From contig CAVWOT010000030.1 of the NCBI GenBank assembly GCA_963756605.1, positions 248,001 through 312,000 on the forward strand: a DNA stretch of 64,000 nucleotides, in the 5' to 3' direction. Within the stretch, counting starts at the first letter, position 1. Every line of letters starts with the position of its first letter. The stretch comes from Bog-159 sp963756605. GTDB taxonomy: Bacteria > Acidobacteriota > Terriglobia > Bryobacterales > Bryobacteraceae. Made by a program: the position numbers and the translations under genes. The notes under the pieces were generated by a model, which was given only the letters and a program-made list of their open reading frames with translations, did not search any database and had not been told where the DNA came from. Shown piece after piece: positions 8,811 to 17,132 of the stretch.

Positions 8811-9818
8811 ATGAATCTGGGCAAGCTCGGGCAAGCCATCACCGGCAAGGAAATTTTCGACCTGATCCACGACGATTTGGAGCGCGTGGAAAAGGAGATC
8901 AGCCTGGAAACGGTCGCGTCGGTGGAAGTGGTCACCCAGATCGGCCAGTATCTGCAGGAGAGCGGCGGCAAGCGGCTGCGTCCGGCGCTGCTGCTGCTGG
9001 GGTCGAAACTGATCGGCGGGCCGGCGCCCAACCAGAGCGCCATCCATTTGGGCGCGGTGGTGGAGATCATCCACGCCGCCACGCTGGTGCACGACGACGT
9101 GATCGACGACGCGCGCACGCGGCGGGGGCGGCCCTCTGCCAACGCGCAGTGGGGCAATCATACATCTGTGCTGGCCGGCGACTGGCTCTACATGGAGGCC
9201 TTCCAGGTGGCGCTGCGCGAACGCAATTTTCACGTGCTGGATCTGCTGATCGGACTGACGCAGATGATGGTCGAAGGCGAGCTGCTGCAGCTCGAGCGCA
9301 TCGGCCGCATCGAAGTTACCGAAGCCGATTGCATGGAGTTGGTGGACCGCAAGACCGCCTGTTTGTTTTCGGTGTGCGCCAAGCTGGGCGCGCTGGTGGC
9401 AGGCGCCGATTCGCAGACCGAGGAGCGCCTGGGCGACTTCGCCTGGAACCTGGGCATGGCGTTTCAACTGGTGGACGACGTGCTCGACTTCACTTCGCGC
9501 GAAACCGTGTTAGGCAAGCCGGTGGGCAACGATCTGCGGGAAGGGAAAGTCACGCTGCCGCTGGTGTATGCGCTGGCGCAGGCCTCGAGCGAAGAGCGCC
9601 GCCGCGTGGAGACGATCCTGCGGGAGGGGAATTACGACCGCGTGCCGTTCTCCCAGATACTGGCGATGGTGGAGCGATACAAAGGCATCGCGCGGGTGAA
9701 GGAGCGGGCGCAGGCGTTTACGGAGAAGGCGCGCGCCATTATGGGCGAATTCCCGGAGTCACCCTATCAGCGAGCACTGTATAGCGTGACGGAATTGATC
9801 ACCGAGCGCGACCACTGA
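8811..9818 (+). CDS. ispB: long-chain polyprenyl diphosphate synthase (IspB-like)
   Basis: A 335-residue trans-prenyltransferase of the all-alpha isoprenoid synthase fold. It has GGKRLRPAL, the first Asp-rich motif DDVIDDARTRRG, the second Asp-rich region FQLVDDVLDF, and a GKPVGNDLREGKVTLPL segment. Small residues before the first Asp-rich motif (AATLVHDD) fit long-chain products such as octaprenyl diphosphate for the menaquinone or ubiquinone tail. It is the last gene of the larC-metG-tatD run, 20 bases after tatD, and ends 8 bases from a convergent gene. Confidence 0.92.
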   Translation: MNLGKLGQAITGKEIFDLIHDDLERVEKEISLETVASVEVVTQIGQYLQESGGKRLRPALLLLGSKLIGGPAPNQSAIHLGAVVEIIHAATLVHDDVIDDARTRRGRPSANAQWGNHTSVLAGDWLYMEAFQVALRERNFHVLDLLIGLTQMMVEGELLQLERIGRIEVTEADCMELVDRKTACLFSVCAKLGALVAGADSQTEERLGDFAWNLGMAFQLVDDVLDFTSRETVLGKPVGNDLREGKVTLPLVYALAQASSEERRRVETILREGNYDRVPFSQILAMVERYKGIARVKERAQAFTEKARAIMGEFPESPYQRALYSVTELITERDH

Positions 9819-9826
9819 TGGGGGCG

Positions 9827-10651
9827 CTAATTTGCCGGCCCCCACTTAATTGTAAAATCTCCATTCTCTTCGACGATGGAGTAATCCGCGGGAGGCCGGA
9901 ACAGGCTGGCGTCAGGTTCGCTCCGCACAACATTCGTAAGCTTGCGGGTGACTTCGCCAAAGCGCGGGTCGTTGCTCGTATGCAGCACGTCTATTTTCAG
10001 TTCCGGCGAACGCCAATCCTCTTCTACCACGGTGACTGGCCGGTCGTTTCCCACGGAATCGGTCGGATAAACAGTCGTCGTGCGATGGCCTTGGGCCTGC
10101 AAGCCCTCCATGGTCTGGCTGTCCAATTTCTCACGAGTGACCTGAGGGCCCTCGTCGCCGGAAGGCTGCGCGGGCAGGGCAGGCGCGACCGCCGCCGCTA
10201 CGCGGGGCGTCCGCCTGATGGCCAAATCGCGTGCAACATTGACCAGCGATTGTTTGTGCGCGATCTTATTTACGGTGTCCAGCGTGTATTTAACATGCTC
10301 CACCGGATCGGTGATCTCGATGACCACCGGTACCGCGGCGTGCCGGCCTCCGGGTGGAAATTGCACCGCGGGGCGCTCGATCCGCGTGCGGCCCGCCGAA
10401 TCGCGATAAAGCTTGCGCGTCGAATTCGCGCGGGTGATGTGCGTGCCATCGGCTAATGTCTGCACCGTCTGCTCGGTCTCGTCGGCGGAATAAGGAAGTC
10501 CCGCGACCACTTGCGCGCGCTCTATGGGCGGCGGCACGCTGAAGTGGACCGATCCTGTGAACGACCCCGGACCGACGCTGATAGCATCCTGCGCGAAAAC
10601 GGCCGCCCCAAGGAACAGAAACGAACCAAGTATTTCGAAGCGGCTTTGCAT
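9827..10651 (-). CDS. secreted protein of unknown function
   Basis: The 274-residue product has a signal peptide (SFLFLGAAVFAQ, cleavage near residue 21). The mature part is beta-rich, with repeated charged strands and no cysteines. It contains LADGTHITRANSTRKLYRDSAGRTRIER, a pattern I associate with unnamed acidobacterial exported proteins, and a central Pro/Ala-rich linker (about residues 150-165). No catalytic motif is visible. It is convergent with the polyprenyl synthase gene. Confidence 0.75.
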   Translation of the reverse strand: MQSRFEILGSFLFLGAAVFAQDAISVGPGSFTGSVHFSVPPPIERAQVVAGLPYSADETEQTVQTLADGTHITRANSTRKLYRDSAGRTRIERPAVQFPPGGRHAAVPVVIEITDPVEHVKYTLDTVNKIAHKQSLVNVARDLAIRRTPRVAAAVAPALPAQPSGDEGPQVTREKLDSQTMEGLQAQGHRTTTVYPTDSVGNDRPVTVVEEDWRSPELKIDVLHTSNDPRFGEVTRKLTNVVRSEPDASLFRPPADYSIVEENGDFTIKWGPAN

Positions 10652-10714
10652 GCTAGACTCCTTGTACTATTATCGACGATCGTACATCTAAGGGCGCCAC
10701 CGCGGCGCGGACGG

Positions 10715-10867
10715 TTACAAACACGAAGCTGTAAAGCCTATGCGCTTGCGCAGGAAGTGGGTCCGCTCCGCGGGCGGCTTTGCCAGCAGCCGGCGGATCC
10801 GAGCCCGCAGCACCCGGTCGCTTTCGCGTGCGAATGCTTCACGCTTCGTCAGCTTTCTTCTTTTCAT
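10715..10867 (-). CDS. 50-residue basic protein overlapping the nucleotidyltransferase gene
   Basis: A short frame starting at the ATG at 10867 encodes MKRRKLTKREAFARESDRVL and 30 further residues, rich in Lys and Arg and predicted helical. It overlaps the 3' end of the upstream nucleotidyltransferase gene by 29 bases in another frame, a layout typical of coupled two-gene modules. No family is recognised. It could be the antitoxin or RNA-binding partner of the upstream gene. It is small enough to be a chance ORF, but composition and overlap favour a real gene. Confidence 0.45.
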   Translation of the reverse strand: MKRRKLTKREAFARESDRVLRARIRRLLAKPPAERTHFLRKRIGFTASCL

Positions 10868-11312
10868 CGAGCGCCTTCTCCAGGATTTCCAGCACCGCAC
10901 GATCGCGTGGACGGCCCGCTGCCCTCTTACTCTTGATGATATCCGCCAGGTCTGCCACCCACAACGCGTGGCCGCCAAGATCGATTTTTGTGGCGCGGCT
11001 GCGCAGGGCGGCCAGTGACCGAATGCCATCGATCCGGCTCATGAAATCGACATGCAGCGAATCTTCGTCGCGCTCGATGCGAAACAGACCAGAGACCGGA
11101 TAGTACGGCCTTAGCACCATGGCATTGAGGCTCCTGGCCACGGCTTTCAGTTTCCGCAGATTGCCGGCAGTCTTGCGGAATAAAAAATCGAAATCGAGCG
11201 TCGTAACAGGCGCACCTTGCAATGCGGCGGCCGCATTGCCGATCATGACAACTTCCAAACCCTCTTCCTCGAGTACGCGTGCCAGCATGAAGAGTATGGG
11301 GCGGGCGTCCAT
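10839..11312 (-). CDS. nucleotidyltransferase-fold protein (DUF6036/AbiEii-like)
   Basis: The 157-residue product has a minimal nucleotidyltransferase core: VVMIGNAAAALQG near residue 20-32 (the helix-1 motif with an altered GG pair), then TLDFDFLFRK, equivalent to the T-x-D-h-D catalytic Asp pair. A third acidic strand is LHVDFMSRIDG. The C-terminal helix carries ADLADIIKSKRAAGRPRDRAVLEILE, the pattern of DUF6036/AbiEii-like toxins. It is likely a cytoplasmic toxin or RNA-modifying enzyme paired with the overlapping 50-residue gene. It diverges from the secreted gene at 11345 with only 32 bases between starts. Confidence 0.65.
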   Translation of the reverse strand: MDARPILFMLARVLEEEGLEVVMIGNAAAALQGAPVTTLDFDFLFRKTAGNLRKLKAVARSLNAMVLRPYYPVSGLFRIERDEDSLHVDFMSRIDGIRSLAALRSRATKIDLGGHALWVADLADIIKSKRAAGRPRDRAVLEILEKALDEKKKADEA

Positions 11313-11344
11313 GCGAGACCCATTGTATCTACTATGCTATATTT

Positions 11345-11761
11345 ATGCTTCGCTGGTGTACGCTGATTTGTTTTGTTCCGCTGTTGCTCGCGCAGAGCGA
11401 CGATGTGCGCGCGGTGCTGACGCATTCCGAAGAAGCCTGGAACCGCGGCGACCTGGCGGCGTTCGCGTCTTACTACGACGATTCGCCGGATACGACATTC
11501 ATCGGCCGGCAAGTAGTGCGCGGAGGCGTGCAGGCGATTCTCGACCGTTATCGCAAAGCCTATCCTACGCGCGAGGCCATGGGCACTCTCTCGTTCACCA
11601 ACGTCGAAGTGCGCATGCTCGCGGCGGCCGTGGCGCTGGTGATGGGCGAGTTCCACCTGACGCGCAGCGCCGCCGGCGGGGGCGACGCGTCGGGACGCTA
11701 CACGCTGATTCTGCGGAAGTCGCCATCCGGTTGGAAGATCATCCACGACCACACCAGCTAG
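11345..11761 (+). CDS. secreted DUF4440/SnoaL-like (NTF2 fold) protein
   Basis: The 138-residue product has an N-terminal hydrophobic signal (WCTLICFVPLLLAQ). An NTF2-like cone fold follows, with EEAWNRGDLAAFASYYDDSP near residues 30-50 and a C-terminal SGRYTLILRKSPSGWKIIHDHTS. This is the standard DUF4440/SgcJ-like pattern. Such exported single-domain proteins are common in acidobacteria and their ligand is unknown. Confidence 0.85.
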   Translation: MLRWCTLICFVPLLLAQSDDVRAVLTHSEEAWNRGDLAAFASYYDDSPDTTFIGRQVVRGGVQAILDRYRKAYPTREAMGTLSFTNVEVRMLAAAVALVMGEFHLTRSAAGGGDASGRYTLILRKSPSGWKIIHDHTS

Positions 11762-11839
11762 GCGAGTTCGATTGGCGAGTCTGGAGGAGACCGGCCGCAG
11801 CAACCGAGTCCTGCCTACGAGACATCGTATACTGGTTCC

Positions 11840-12373
11840 ATGGTCAAAACGCTGCTGTCTGCCTCGCTGTTCGTATTCGCGGCTGCTTTATTCGGCGCCG
11901 CGAACGTTTATGAATTTACGTTGAATTCCATCGATGGGGCGCCCGCGCCGCTCGGTGATTATAAGGGGAAAGTGCTCCTGCTGGTAAATGTCGCGAGTAA
12001 GTGCGGCTTTACACCGCAATACACGGAACTGGAAGCTGTCTATGAAAAGTACAAAGACAAGGGGTTGGTGGTGGTGGGTTTTCCAGCCAATAACTTCGGC
12101 GCGCAGGAGCCTGGCACGAACGAAGAGATCAAAACGTTCTGCACGCGCAAATATAATGTTACGTTTCCGATGTACGCCAAGATCTCGGTGAAGGGTGCGG
12201 ATATCGCACCGCTATATGCCTACCTGACGCAAGCCAAGGGCGGCGACATCAAGTGGAATTTCACCAAGTTCCTGATTGGCAAAGACGGCGCCATCCTCGA
12301 CCGCTTTGACTCGGCCGTGAAGCCCGACGATCCGAAAGTAACGGCTGCGATCGAAAAAGCACTGGCCGAGTAA
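11840..12373 (+). CDS. exported glutathione peroxidase (thioredoxin-dependent type)
   Basis: A 177-residue protein with a signal segment (LLSASLFVFAAALFGAA) and a complete GPx fold. The peroxidatic Cys is at about 55 (VASKCGFTPQY), Gln at about 89 (ANNFGAQEPG), and Trp-Asn at 139-140 (KWNFTKFLIGKDG), giving the catalytic tetrad. It has Cys rather than selenocysteine, so it is probably regenerated by thioredoxin-like partners. With the signal peptide it would reduce peroxides in the periplasm. It follows the DUF4440 gene by 78 bases. Confidence 0.92.
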   Translation: MVKTLLSASLFVFAAALFGAANVYEFTLNSIDGAPAPLGDYKGKVLLLVNVASKCGFTPQYTELEAVYEKYKDKGLVVVGFPANNFGAQEPGTNEEIKTFCTRKYNVTFPMYAKISVKGADIAPLYAYLTQAKGGDIKWNFTKFLIGKDGAILDRFDSAVKPDDPKVTAAIEKALAE

Positions 12374-12411
12374 CTGGCCCGCGGGGACCTACAGCCACGC
12401 GCCGGCCGGGG

Positions 12412-12636
12412 CTAATGCGCCTCGTCCGGCTCCGCGGCGGTCGGCGCCACCGGTTCCAAATCGTCGACGTCATCGCCGACATCATCCACTGCGTCATCCG
12501 CAGCATCGTTCCCGGATCCCGGCAGGTTCTTTTCCAGCTTACGCTGTACCCGGCGCGCTGCCTTGTCGCGCTGCTTCTCCTGGCGGGCAAGTTCTTTCTG
12601 CCGTTTCTTAAAAGTAGTACGTGATCTCATGGCCAT
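12412..12636 (-). CDS. small charged protein with basic N-terminus and acidic tail
   Basis: The 74-residue product has a strongly basic helical first half (TTFKKRQKELARQEKQRDKA) and an acidic second half (DDAVDDVGDDVDDLEP). It is the gene immediately downstream of the RRM protein on the same strand, so they may be co-transcribed. I recognise no named family, although similar short proteins recur in acidobacteria. The ATG at 12630 is an alternative start. Confidence 0.6.
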   Translation of the reverse strand: MAMRSRTTFKKRQKELARQEKQRDKAARRVQRKLEKNLPGSGNDAADDAVDDVGDDVDDLEPVAPTAAEPDEAH

Positions 12637-12701
12637 AAGATTCGTCTTTCACTTCCTCCGTGGAACTCAAGCCCGTTGCAGCCATAGCGGCTGCCGCCGC
12701 T

Positions 12702-13046
12702 TTACCAGCGTGGCTCGCGGCGCTGACGAGGTCCGCCGCCGCCGGCGCCTGCTCCGCGTCCGCCGCGGAAACCTCCACCGCCGCCATGTCCACCGCCCTC
12801 TACCTTCGGACGGGCCTCGTTCACGTTCAGCGCCCGGCCGGAGAAACTGAACCCGTTCAGGGCTGCAATTGCGCGTTCCGCCTCGGCGGCATCGGTCATT
12901 TCCACAAAAGCGAAGCCCCGCGACCGGCCGGTATCACGGTCCGTCATCAGGCTAACACGCTCCACGGTCCCATGCTGCTCGAAAAGCGCGCGGATGGATT
13001 CTTCCGTCGCCTTGAAATCCAGGTTGCCTACGAAAATCTTCTTCAC
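12702..13046 (-). CDS. RRM-domain RNA-binding protein with Gly-rich tail
   Basis: The 114-residue product has one RNA recognition motif: RNP2 at residues 4-9 (IFVGNL) and RNP1 near 43-50 (RGFAFVEM), with the usual beta-alpha-beta spacing. The Gly/Arg-rich tail from about residue 85 (GGGHGGGGGFRGGRG) is like that of cyanobacterial Rbp cold-inducible proteins. It is probably an RNA chaperone. An AGGAG sequence just upstream supports the ATG at 13046, and the 300-base upstream region probably holds the promoter and leader. Confidence 0.93.
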   Translation of the reverse strand: MKKIFVGNLDFKATEESIRALFEQHGTVERVSLMTDRDTGRSRGFAFVEMTDAAEAERAIAALNGFSFSGRALNVNEARPKVEGGGHGGGGGFRGGRGAGAGGGGPRQRREPRW

Positions 13047-13351
13047 GTGATCTCCTCATATTTGAAAGCGAGCAGACTAGGCGCAATTCTCGGCCAGGTT
13101 TTGCGGGCAAATCAAATTCGATTCTATGATACCAGATTTTCCCCTACTAAAGACCGGGGAAACTGAGGATCCTGGGGCGCGGCGCACACCAAATTGTGCA
13201 GAATTTTCCACTTAAGGGCACTTACCCATCTGGAATCATTTAGGTGATGGGCGTCGCGGCTAACAGGAGCCTTTCGGCTGTCGTAAGGTTCGCTCCGGCT
13301 TTCCCATCTTGTCACATGCGCCGTCGGCTCCTGACGAGCGTGAGCCGGCGC
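13047..13351. other. intergenic region upstream of the RRM gene
   Basis: About 305 bases without a supportable gene. The AT-richer part next to the RRM start (around 13080-13140) is the likely promoter and leader for that minus-strand gene. I see no recognised riboswitch or repeat. Short reading frames here look random. Confidence 0.5.
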
Positions 13352-13807
13352 TCAGTTTGCTCGTCCTCGCGCCGCCATCCGTATAGCCTTCCGCAGCATA
13401 AGGATAGCCCCAGCGGACAGCGCTAGCCCGATGCTGCAGCTGACGATGAGGTTCCTTCGCGAGAACAACGAAAGTGCAGCGCCGGCAAACAGGCAGGCAC
13501 CGACAGCGCACAACTGGGCCGCCCAGAAGTCCGTGGCGCGCGAATCGTTCCCAGGGTTAGCGCGGCCGTTCCAGGCCGCGGACACTGAGTACGTCCCGGC
13601 CAGACAACCAACCAGGGTCCCGAAAAGCAGAGTGCCCAGCGCTAACAAACCGACGCCGGGCGCATCGTCCCACCGGTTTACGAAGGCAGCGAGTTTTAGG
13701 GCTGCCGCACTCGCCGTGATGCCGGTAAAGCACGACGCACCAAACCGCAACGCACCTTGCAAACAGGACGACGCGATCGAGCCAGACAACCGATTCGATT
13801 TTCGCAT
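13352..13807 (-). CDS. small multi-pass membrane protein, unknown
   Basis: The 151-residue product has about four hydrophobic segments: GITASAAALKLAAF, GLLALGTLLFGTLVGCLAG, LCAVGACLFAGAALSLF and SIGLALSAGAILML. Loops are short, with a basic C-terminus (RKAIRMAARGRAN). No family is recognised. It lies just downstream of the truncated thioesterase copy and shares its strand. Confidence 0.55.
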   Translation of the reverse strand: MRKSNRLSGSIASSCLQGALRFGASCFTGITASAAALKLAAFVNRWDDAPGVGLLALGTLLFGTLVGCLAGTYSVSAAWNGRANPGNDSRATDFWAAQLCAVGACLFAGAALSLFSRRNLIVSCSIGLALSAGAILMLRKAIRMAARGRAN

Positions 13808-13816
13808 CCGACATAT

Positions 13817-14008
13817 CTAACCATCCAGAATCATATACGTAATTAGCGCCGCGGCCACCGCCCGCTTCTGGGCATCGAAAATCTCCACCCGCGCGCAACA
13901 CAGACGCGCGCCCACTTTCACCAGGTGCGACCGCGCCGTGATCTTGCCATGTGTTGCCGGCCGCAGGTAGTTGATCTTCATCTCCACCGTCGTCGCGGCG
14001 CGGGCCAT
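13817..14008 (-). pseudogene. truncated copy of the PaaI-like thioesterase gene
   Basis: The last about 60 codons match the C-terminal half of the intact gene at 18278-18679 almost perfectly, sharing ATTVEMKINYLRPATHGKIT and AVAAALITYMILD. The DNA matches at roughly 94 percent by eye from 13826 to about 14005 and then stops abruptly. The N-terminal half, including the active-site region NGSGVLHGG, is absent, so the product cannot be a working hotdog enzyme. It looks like a partial segmental duplication. Confidence 0.8.
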
Positions 14009-14287
14009 AACATCGGGGACAGTTCCCCAGCATGGTAATGTTTAGTTACGCGCGGCTGGGACTTCAAAACCGTGCGCCTCGGTGAACTGCCGAGTGGCGT
14101 TGCCCTTATTTCCGCGCTCAGACCGAGCATCACTTCTTCCACACCGTCTCGGTCAGCGGCTTGCCGCGGTGGAACAAGCCCGTAACTTTCTAATCGGACC
14201 TCTTTGTCGTCTGTCTTCCGAGCTGCGCCTCAAATCTGGTATGGTTTCTTCATAGCGGCTCTGCTTTCCCGGCAAAAGAAAACGCTC

Positions 14288-17131
14288 TTAGCCTATCAAG
14301 GCTGCCAGCGGAGAGTCGCTACTTTCTACGATCTTCCGGGCATTCCCTTGCCGTCGCAGTAAGGCGTCCACTGCTAGAGCGGCTGCGTGTTCATCGAACG
14401 GTTGCCCCAGGAAACGGGCCAGCCTGGTAGCCACTGTGGCGGGGTCGCCGAGCGCGACCTCGTAGTTGACAGGGAGAACATACATCTCAGGCTGGCGACG
14501 GAGCCACGTCTGCACCTGAACCAACTGCCTGGTATAGGTGCGTGCCAGAGCACGGTCGTCGACTCTGCCACCCGGACGCCGCAAACGCGTCAGCATGGCG
14601 CGTTGCGAGGCGACCACCTCGTCGAGGTTCCGATGCAGGAAGACGATCCGGTAATCCTCACCGGTCGGCAAGTGGGGCAACAGGTTCGCCACGATCTTAA
14701 CCGCCTTGCCTCGCGCGTCCGGAATCCAGGACTTATCCTGACGCAGCCGGGTTGCATTTTCATGCTCGAAGTAGCCTCGCGGATTATCCTCGTCGGCGGC
14801 GCGGCGCTGGTCGGTGTAGGGTTCGACTCCAGCAGCAGCGAGCATTTGCATCATCATCGACGTGCCGGAGCGGGGTAGCCCTGCCACTATCGTCACGATG
14901 CGAGAGCGGTCCACCGGCGTCGCCGCGGCGCGCTTAAACGGTGGCAGCGCGGGCTGTGGTTTCGCTGCCAGCGGTTGGGGCGCGGGTTTGTGGCCGGCAC
15001 GTTCCTTCGCCTGCTTCCGCAACCCGGCCGCCTGGATCATTTGCAGGGCCGCCTCTCCGAAGTTCTTCTGCCGTCGCAGTATCCTCGCCAATTCCTCGCG
15101 CGCAGCGGCCAAACCAGGCATCTGCTTTAGCGCCGCGCGCAAACATTCCATGGCACGGCCTTCATCCCCCAGACGGCGTAATGCGACAGCCAACGTGTAG
15201 TGCAGCCGCGGCTGGGAATAGATGAGCGACAGCGATTCGATGGCGCAATCCGCCGATTCGGCGAAGCGGCCGGCGGCCAGATGAATCTGCGCCTCCAGGG
15301 ATATGGCCTGCCAGTCCTCGGCATCGGCACGCCGTGCGCGGTGCGCGAAGTGGAGCGCCCGCTCGTGATCGCGCAGCCGCATGTAACCTTCGGCTAGAAA
15401 CAGCGCCAGTGAGCGGCCGGCTCCGGGGCTGCCTGCCAACTCCTCAAGCCAAGTTCGCGCCGTCCCCTTCTGGGCCGCGGTTCGGGTTTCGAGCAACGCC
15501 GACCGGCATCGCATCATCAGGCGCGACTGCGTGAACCCCGCTGCCTTTTCAGCCAGCTCGCGCCGTTCGTACTGCTCGCGCCGGTCGGCTGGCCGGCGGT
15601 AGACCAGGTCTTCGTCCGCGCGCTCGGCGCGGCGGCGCTGCAGTTCGCTCGCCGCACGCGGCGCGAACCCGGTCACGGCGGTCTCGAATGCTTCTAACAC
15701 TCGTCCCGCCTCGCCCGCCTCGCCCATTTGCAACGCGCACTGGAACAAGTGCTGATGGTAGCGGCCCTGCTCGGGATCCGCCGCAATCAGTTCGCGCAGC
15801 ACCTCTGCTCCTAAATCGGGCCGGCCGGCGTCCATGTGGGCGCGCGCCAGATTGTAGCGGTTCTCGGCCAGACAATCATCCACGGCCTTACGGGCGTCGG
15901 CCGGCGGCGGCGTCACGTATCCCAGCGCCACCAACTGCCGCAGAGACTCGGCGAAAGCCTCGCTGTCGTAGCGCCACTCGGGAGGATGGCGGCCATCCTC
16001 GCCGGGGATCTCATCCCAACTCGGAACGGGCGGCAGCGGACGCGGCTCCTCCAGCGCGTTGAGGAGCACCTTGCCGTGCATGTCCGCTCCGGCAGCCACG
16101 CCGAAGAGATCCAGGATGGTGGGCGCGATATCTAAAACACTAGCCCCATAGATGCGTTCGCCGCGCATAACGCCCGGCGCGCGTAATGCGATGATGCCGA
16201 AATGGCGGTGCTCTACCGACGGCCCGGCTGCCTCCGCGGGGATGTAATCGGGCAGCAGGCGATCAGAGTGAAACCCATGGTCGCTGACCACCATCACCGC
16301 GCAATCCGGCCCCGCCAGCGCCAGCATACGGCCGAGCATCAGGTCGTGATAACGGTAGGCATTCACCACCACGTGCCGGTACAAGGCCGGGTCGGTCTCT
16401 CCTCCCGGCGCGCTTTTTCCGGCATGGTAACGCATGAAACGGTGCGAAAAGTGGTCGATGCCGACGTGGTAGACGGCGGCGAAATCCCACGGCTCGTTCT
16501 CGATGAGCTCGGTGGCCGCTGCGTGGATACTCATGGCTTCCGCGATCAGCTCCGCCAGGTCGTGCAGGCTTTTGTCGGTGGCCTGATCGACGCGCTGATA
16601 TTCAGGGACAAAGAGCTGCAGGATTTCGCCGGTGATCTCCGTGGGGCGGACGCGCAGATCGGCCAGCCGCTCCGCCCAAGCAGGCGGCCAAACCGTGCCG
16701 GTTGGCAACGGTGAGGCGGGGTCCTGTCCGGGGAACAGCTTGAAGTGTTCCGAGACCATGGCGCCGCGAATAGGCTCGGCCGGATGGGATGGCCACCAGC
16801 CCACCACGATGCTACGCTTCCCTTGCTGGTTCAGGATGTTCCAAAGAGCTTTGGTTTTCCTGCCCAGGTTGCTGATGGGGCGGACCGAGAGCCCGTCATC
16901 GGTGGGTTCGTGGAAGCCCAGGATGCCGTGGCTGGGCGGGCGCTTGCCGGTAGCGATGGAGGTCCACAGCATGGGACTGAGCGGAGGATAGATGGTGGCG
17001 AGGTTGCCGCGCACGCCGCCGGCCAGAATGCCGGCGAGATGCGGCATTTCTCCGCGCGCGAGCAGGGGATCGATGACTTTCCAATCGGCGGCGTCCCACC
17101 CGACGAGCAAGAGGCGGGGCAATCGGGTCAC
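14288..17131 (-). CDS. phosphodiesterase/AP-superfamily, TPR and sulfotransferase fusion
   Basis: From the GTG at 17131 the product is 947 residues with three parts. Residues 1 to about 410 are a type I phosphodiesterase / alkaline phosphatase superfamily domain: LLLVGWDAADW, PPLSPMLWTSIATGKRP, HVGIDHFSHR, VVSDHGFHSD and HRHFGIIALR supply the metal-binding Asp/His set, with Ser in the usual nucleophile position. About 440-735 is TPR-like helical repeat. About 745-947 is a PAPS-dependent sulfotransferase: AGLPRSGTSMMMQM is the 5'-phosphosulfate loop and RIVFLHRNLDEVVASQ the 3'-phosphate motif. No signal peptide is seen. The start follows the PEP-CTERM stop by one base. Confidence 0.8.
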   Translation of the reverse strand: MTRLPRLLLVGWDAADWKVIDPLLARGEMPHLAGILAGGVRGNLATIYPPLSPMLWTSIATGKRPPSHGILGFHEPTDDGLSVRPISNLGRKTKALWNILNQQGKRSIVVGWWPSHPAEPIRGAMVSEHFKLFPGQDPASPLPTGTVWPPAWAERLADLRVRPTEITGEILQLFVPEYQRVDQATDKSLHDLAELIAEAMSIHAAATELIENEPWDFAAVYHVGIDHFSHRFMRYHAGKSAPGGETDPALYRHVVVNAYRYHDLMLGRMLALAGPDCAVMVVSDHGFHSDRLLPDYIPAEAAGPSVEHRHFGIIALRAPGVMRGERIYGASVLDIAPTILDLFGVAAGADMHGKVLLNALEEPRPLPPVPSWDEIPGEDGRHPPEWRYDSEAFAESLRQLVALGYVTPPPADARKAVDDCLAENRYNLARAHMDAGRPDLGAEVLRELIAADPEQGRYHQHLFQCALQMGEAGEAGRVLEAFETAVTGFAPRAASELQRRRAERADEDLVYRRPADRREQYERRELAEKAAGFTQSRLMMRCRSALLETRTAAQKGTARTWLEELAGSPGAGRSLALFLAEGYMRLRDHERALHFAHRARRADAEDWQAISLEAQIHLAAGRFAESADCAIESLSLIYSQPRLHYTLAVALRRLGDEGRAMECLRAALKQMPGLAAAREELARILRRQKNFGEAALQMIQAAGLRKQAKERAGHKPAPQPLAAKPQPALPPFKRAAATPVDRSRIVTIVAGLPRSGTSMMMQMLAAAGVEPYTDQRRAADEDNPRGYFEHENATRLRQDKSWIPDARGKAVKIVANLLPHLPTGEDYRIVFLHRNLDEVVASQRAMLTRLRRPGGRVDDRALARTYTRQLVQVQTWLRRQPEMYVLPVNYEVALGDPATVATRLARFLGQPFDEHAAALAVDALLRRQGNARKIVESSDSPLAALIG

Positions 17132-17132
17132 C

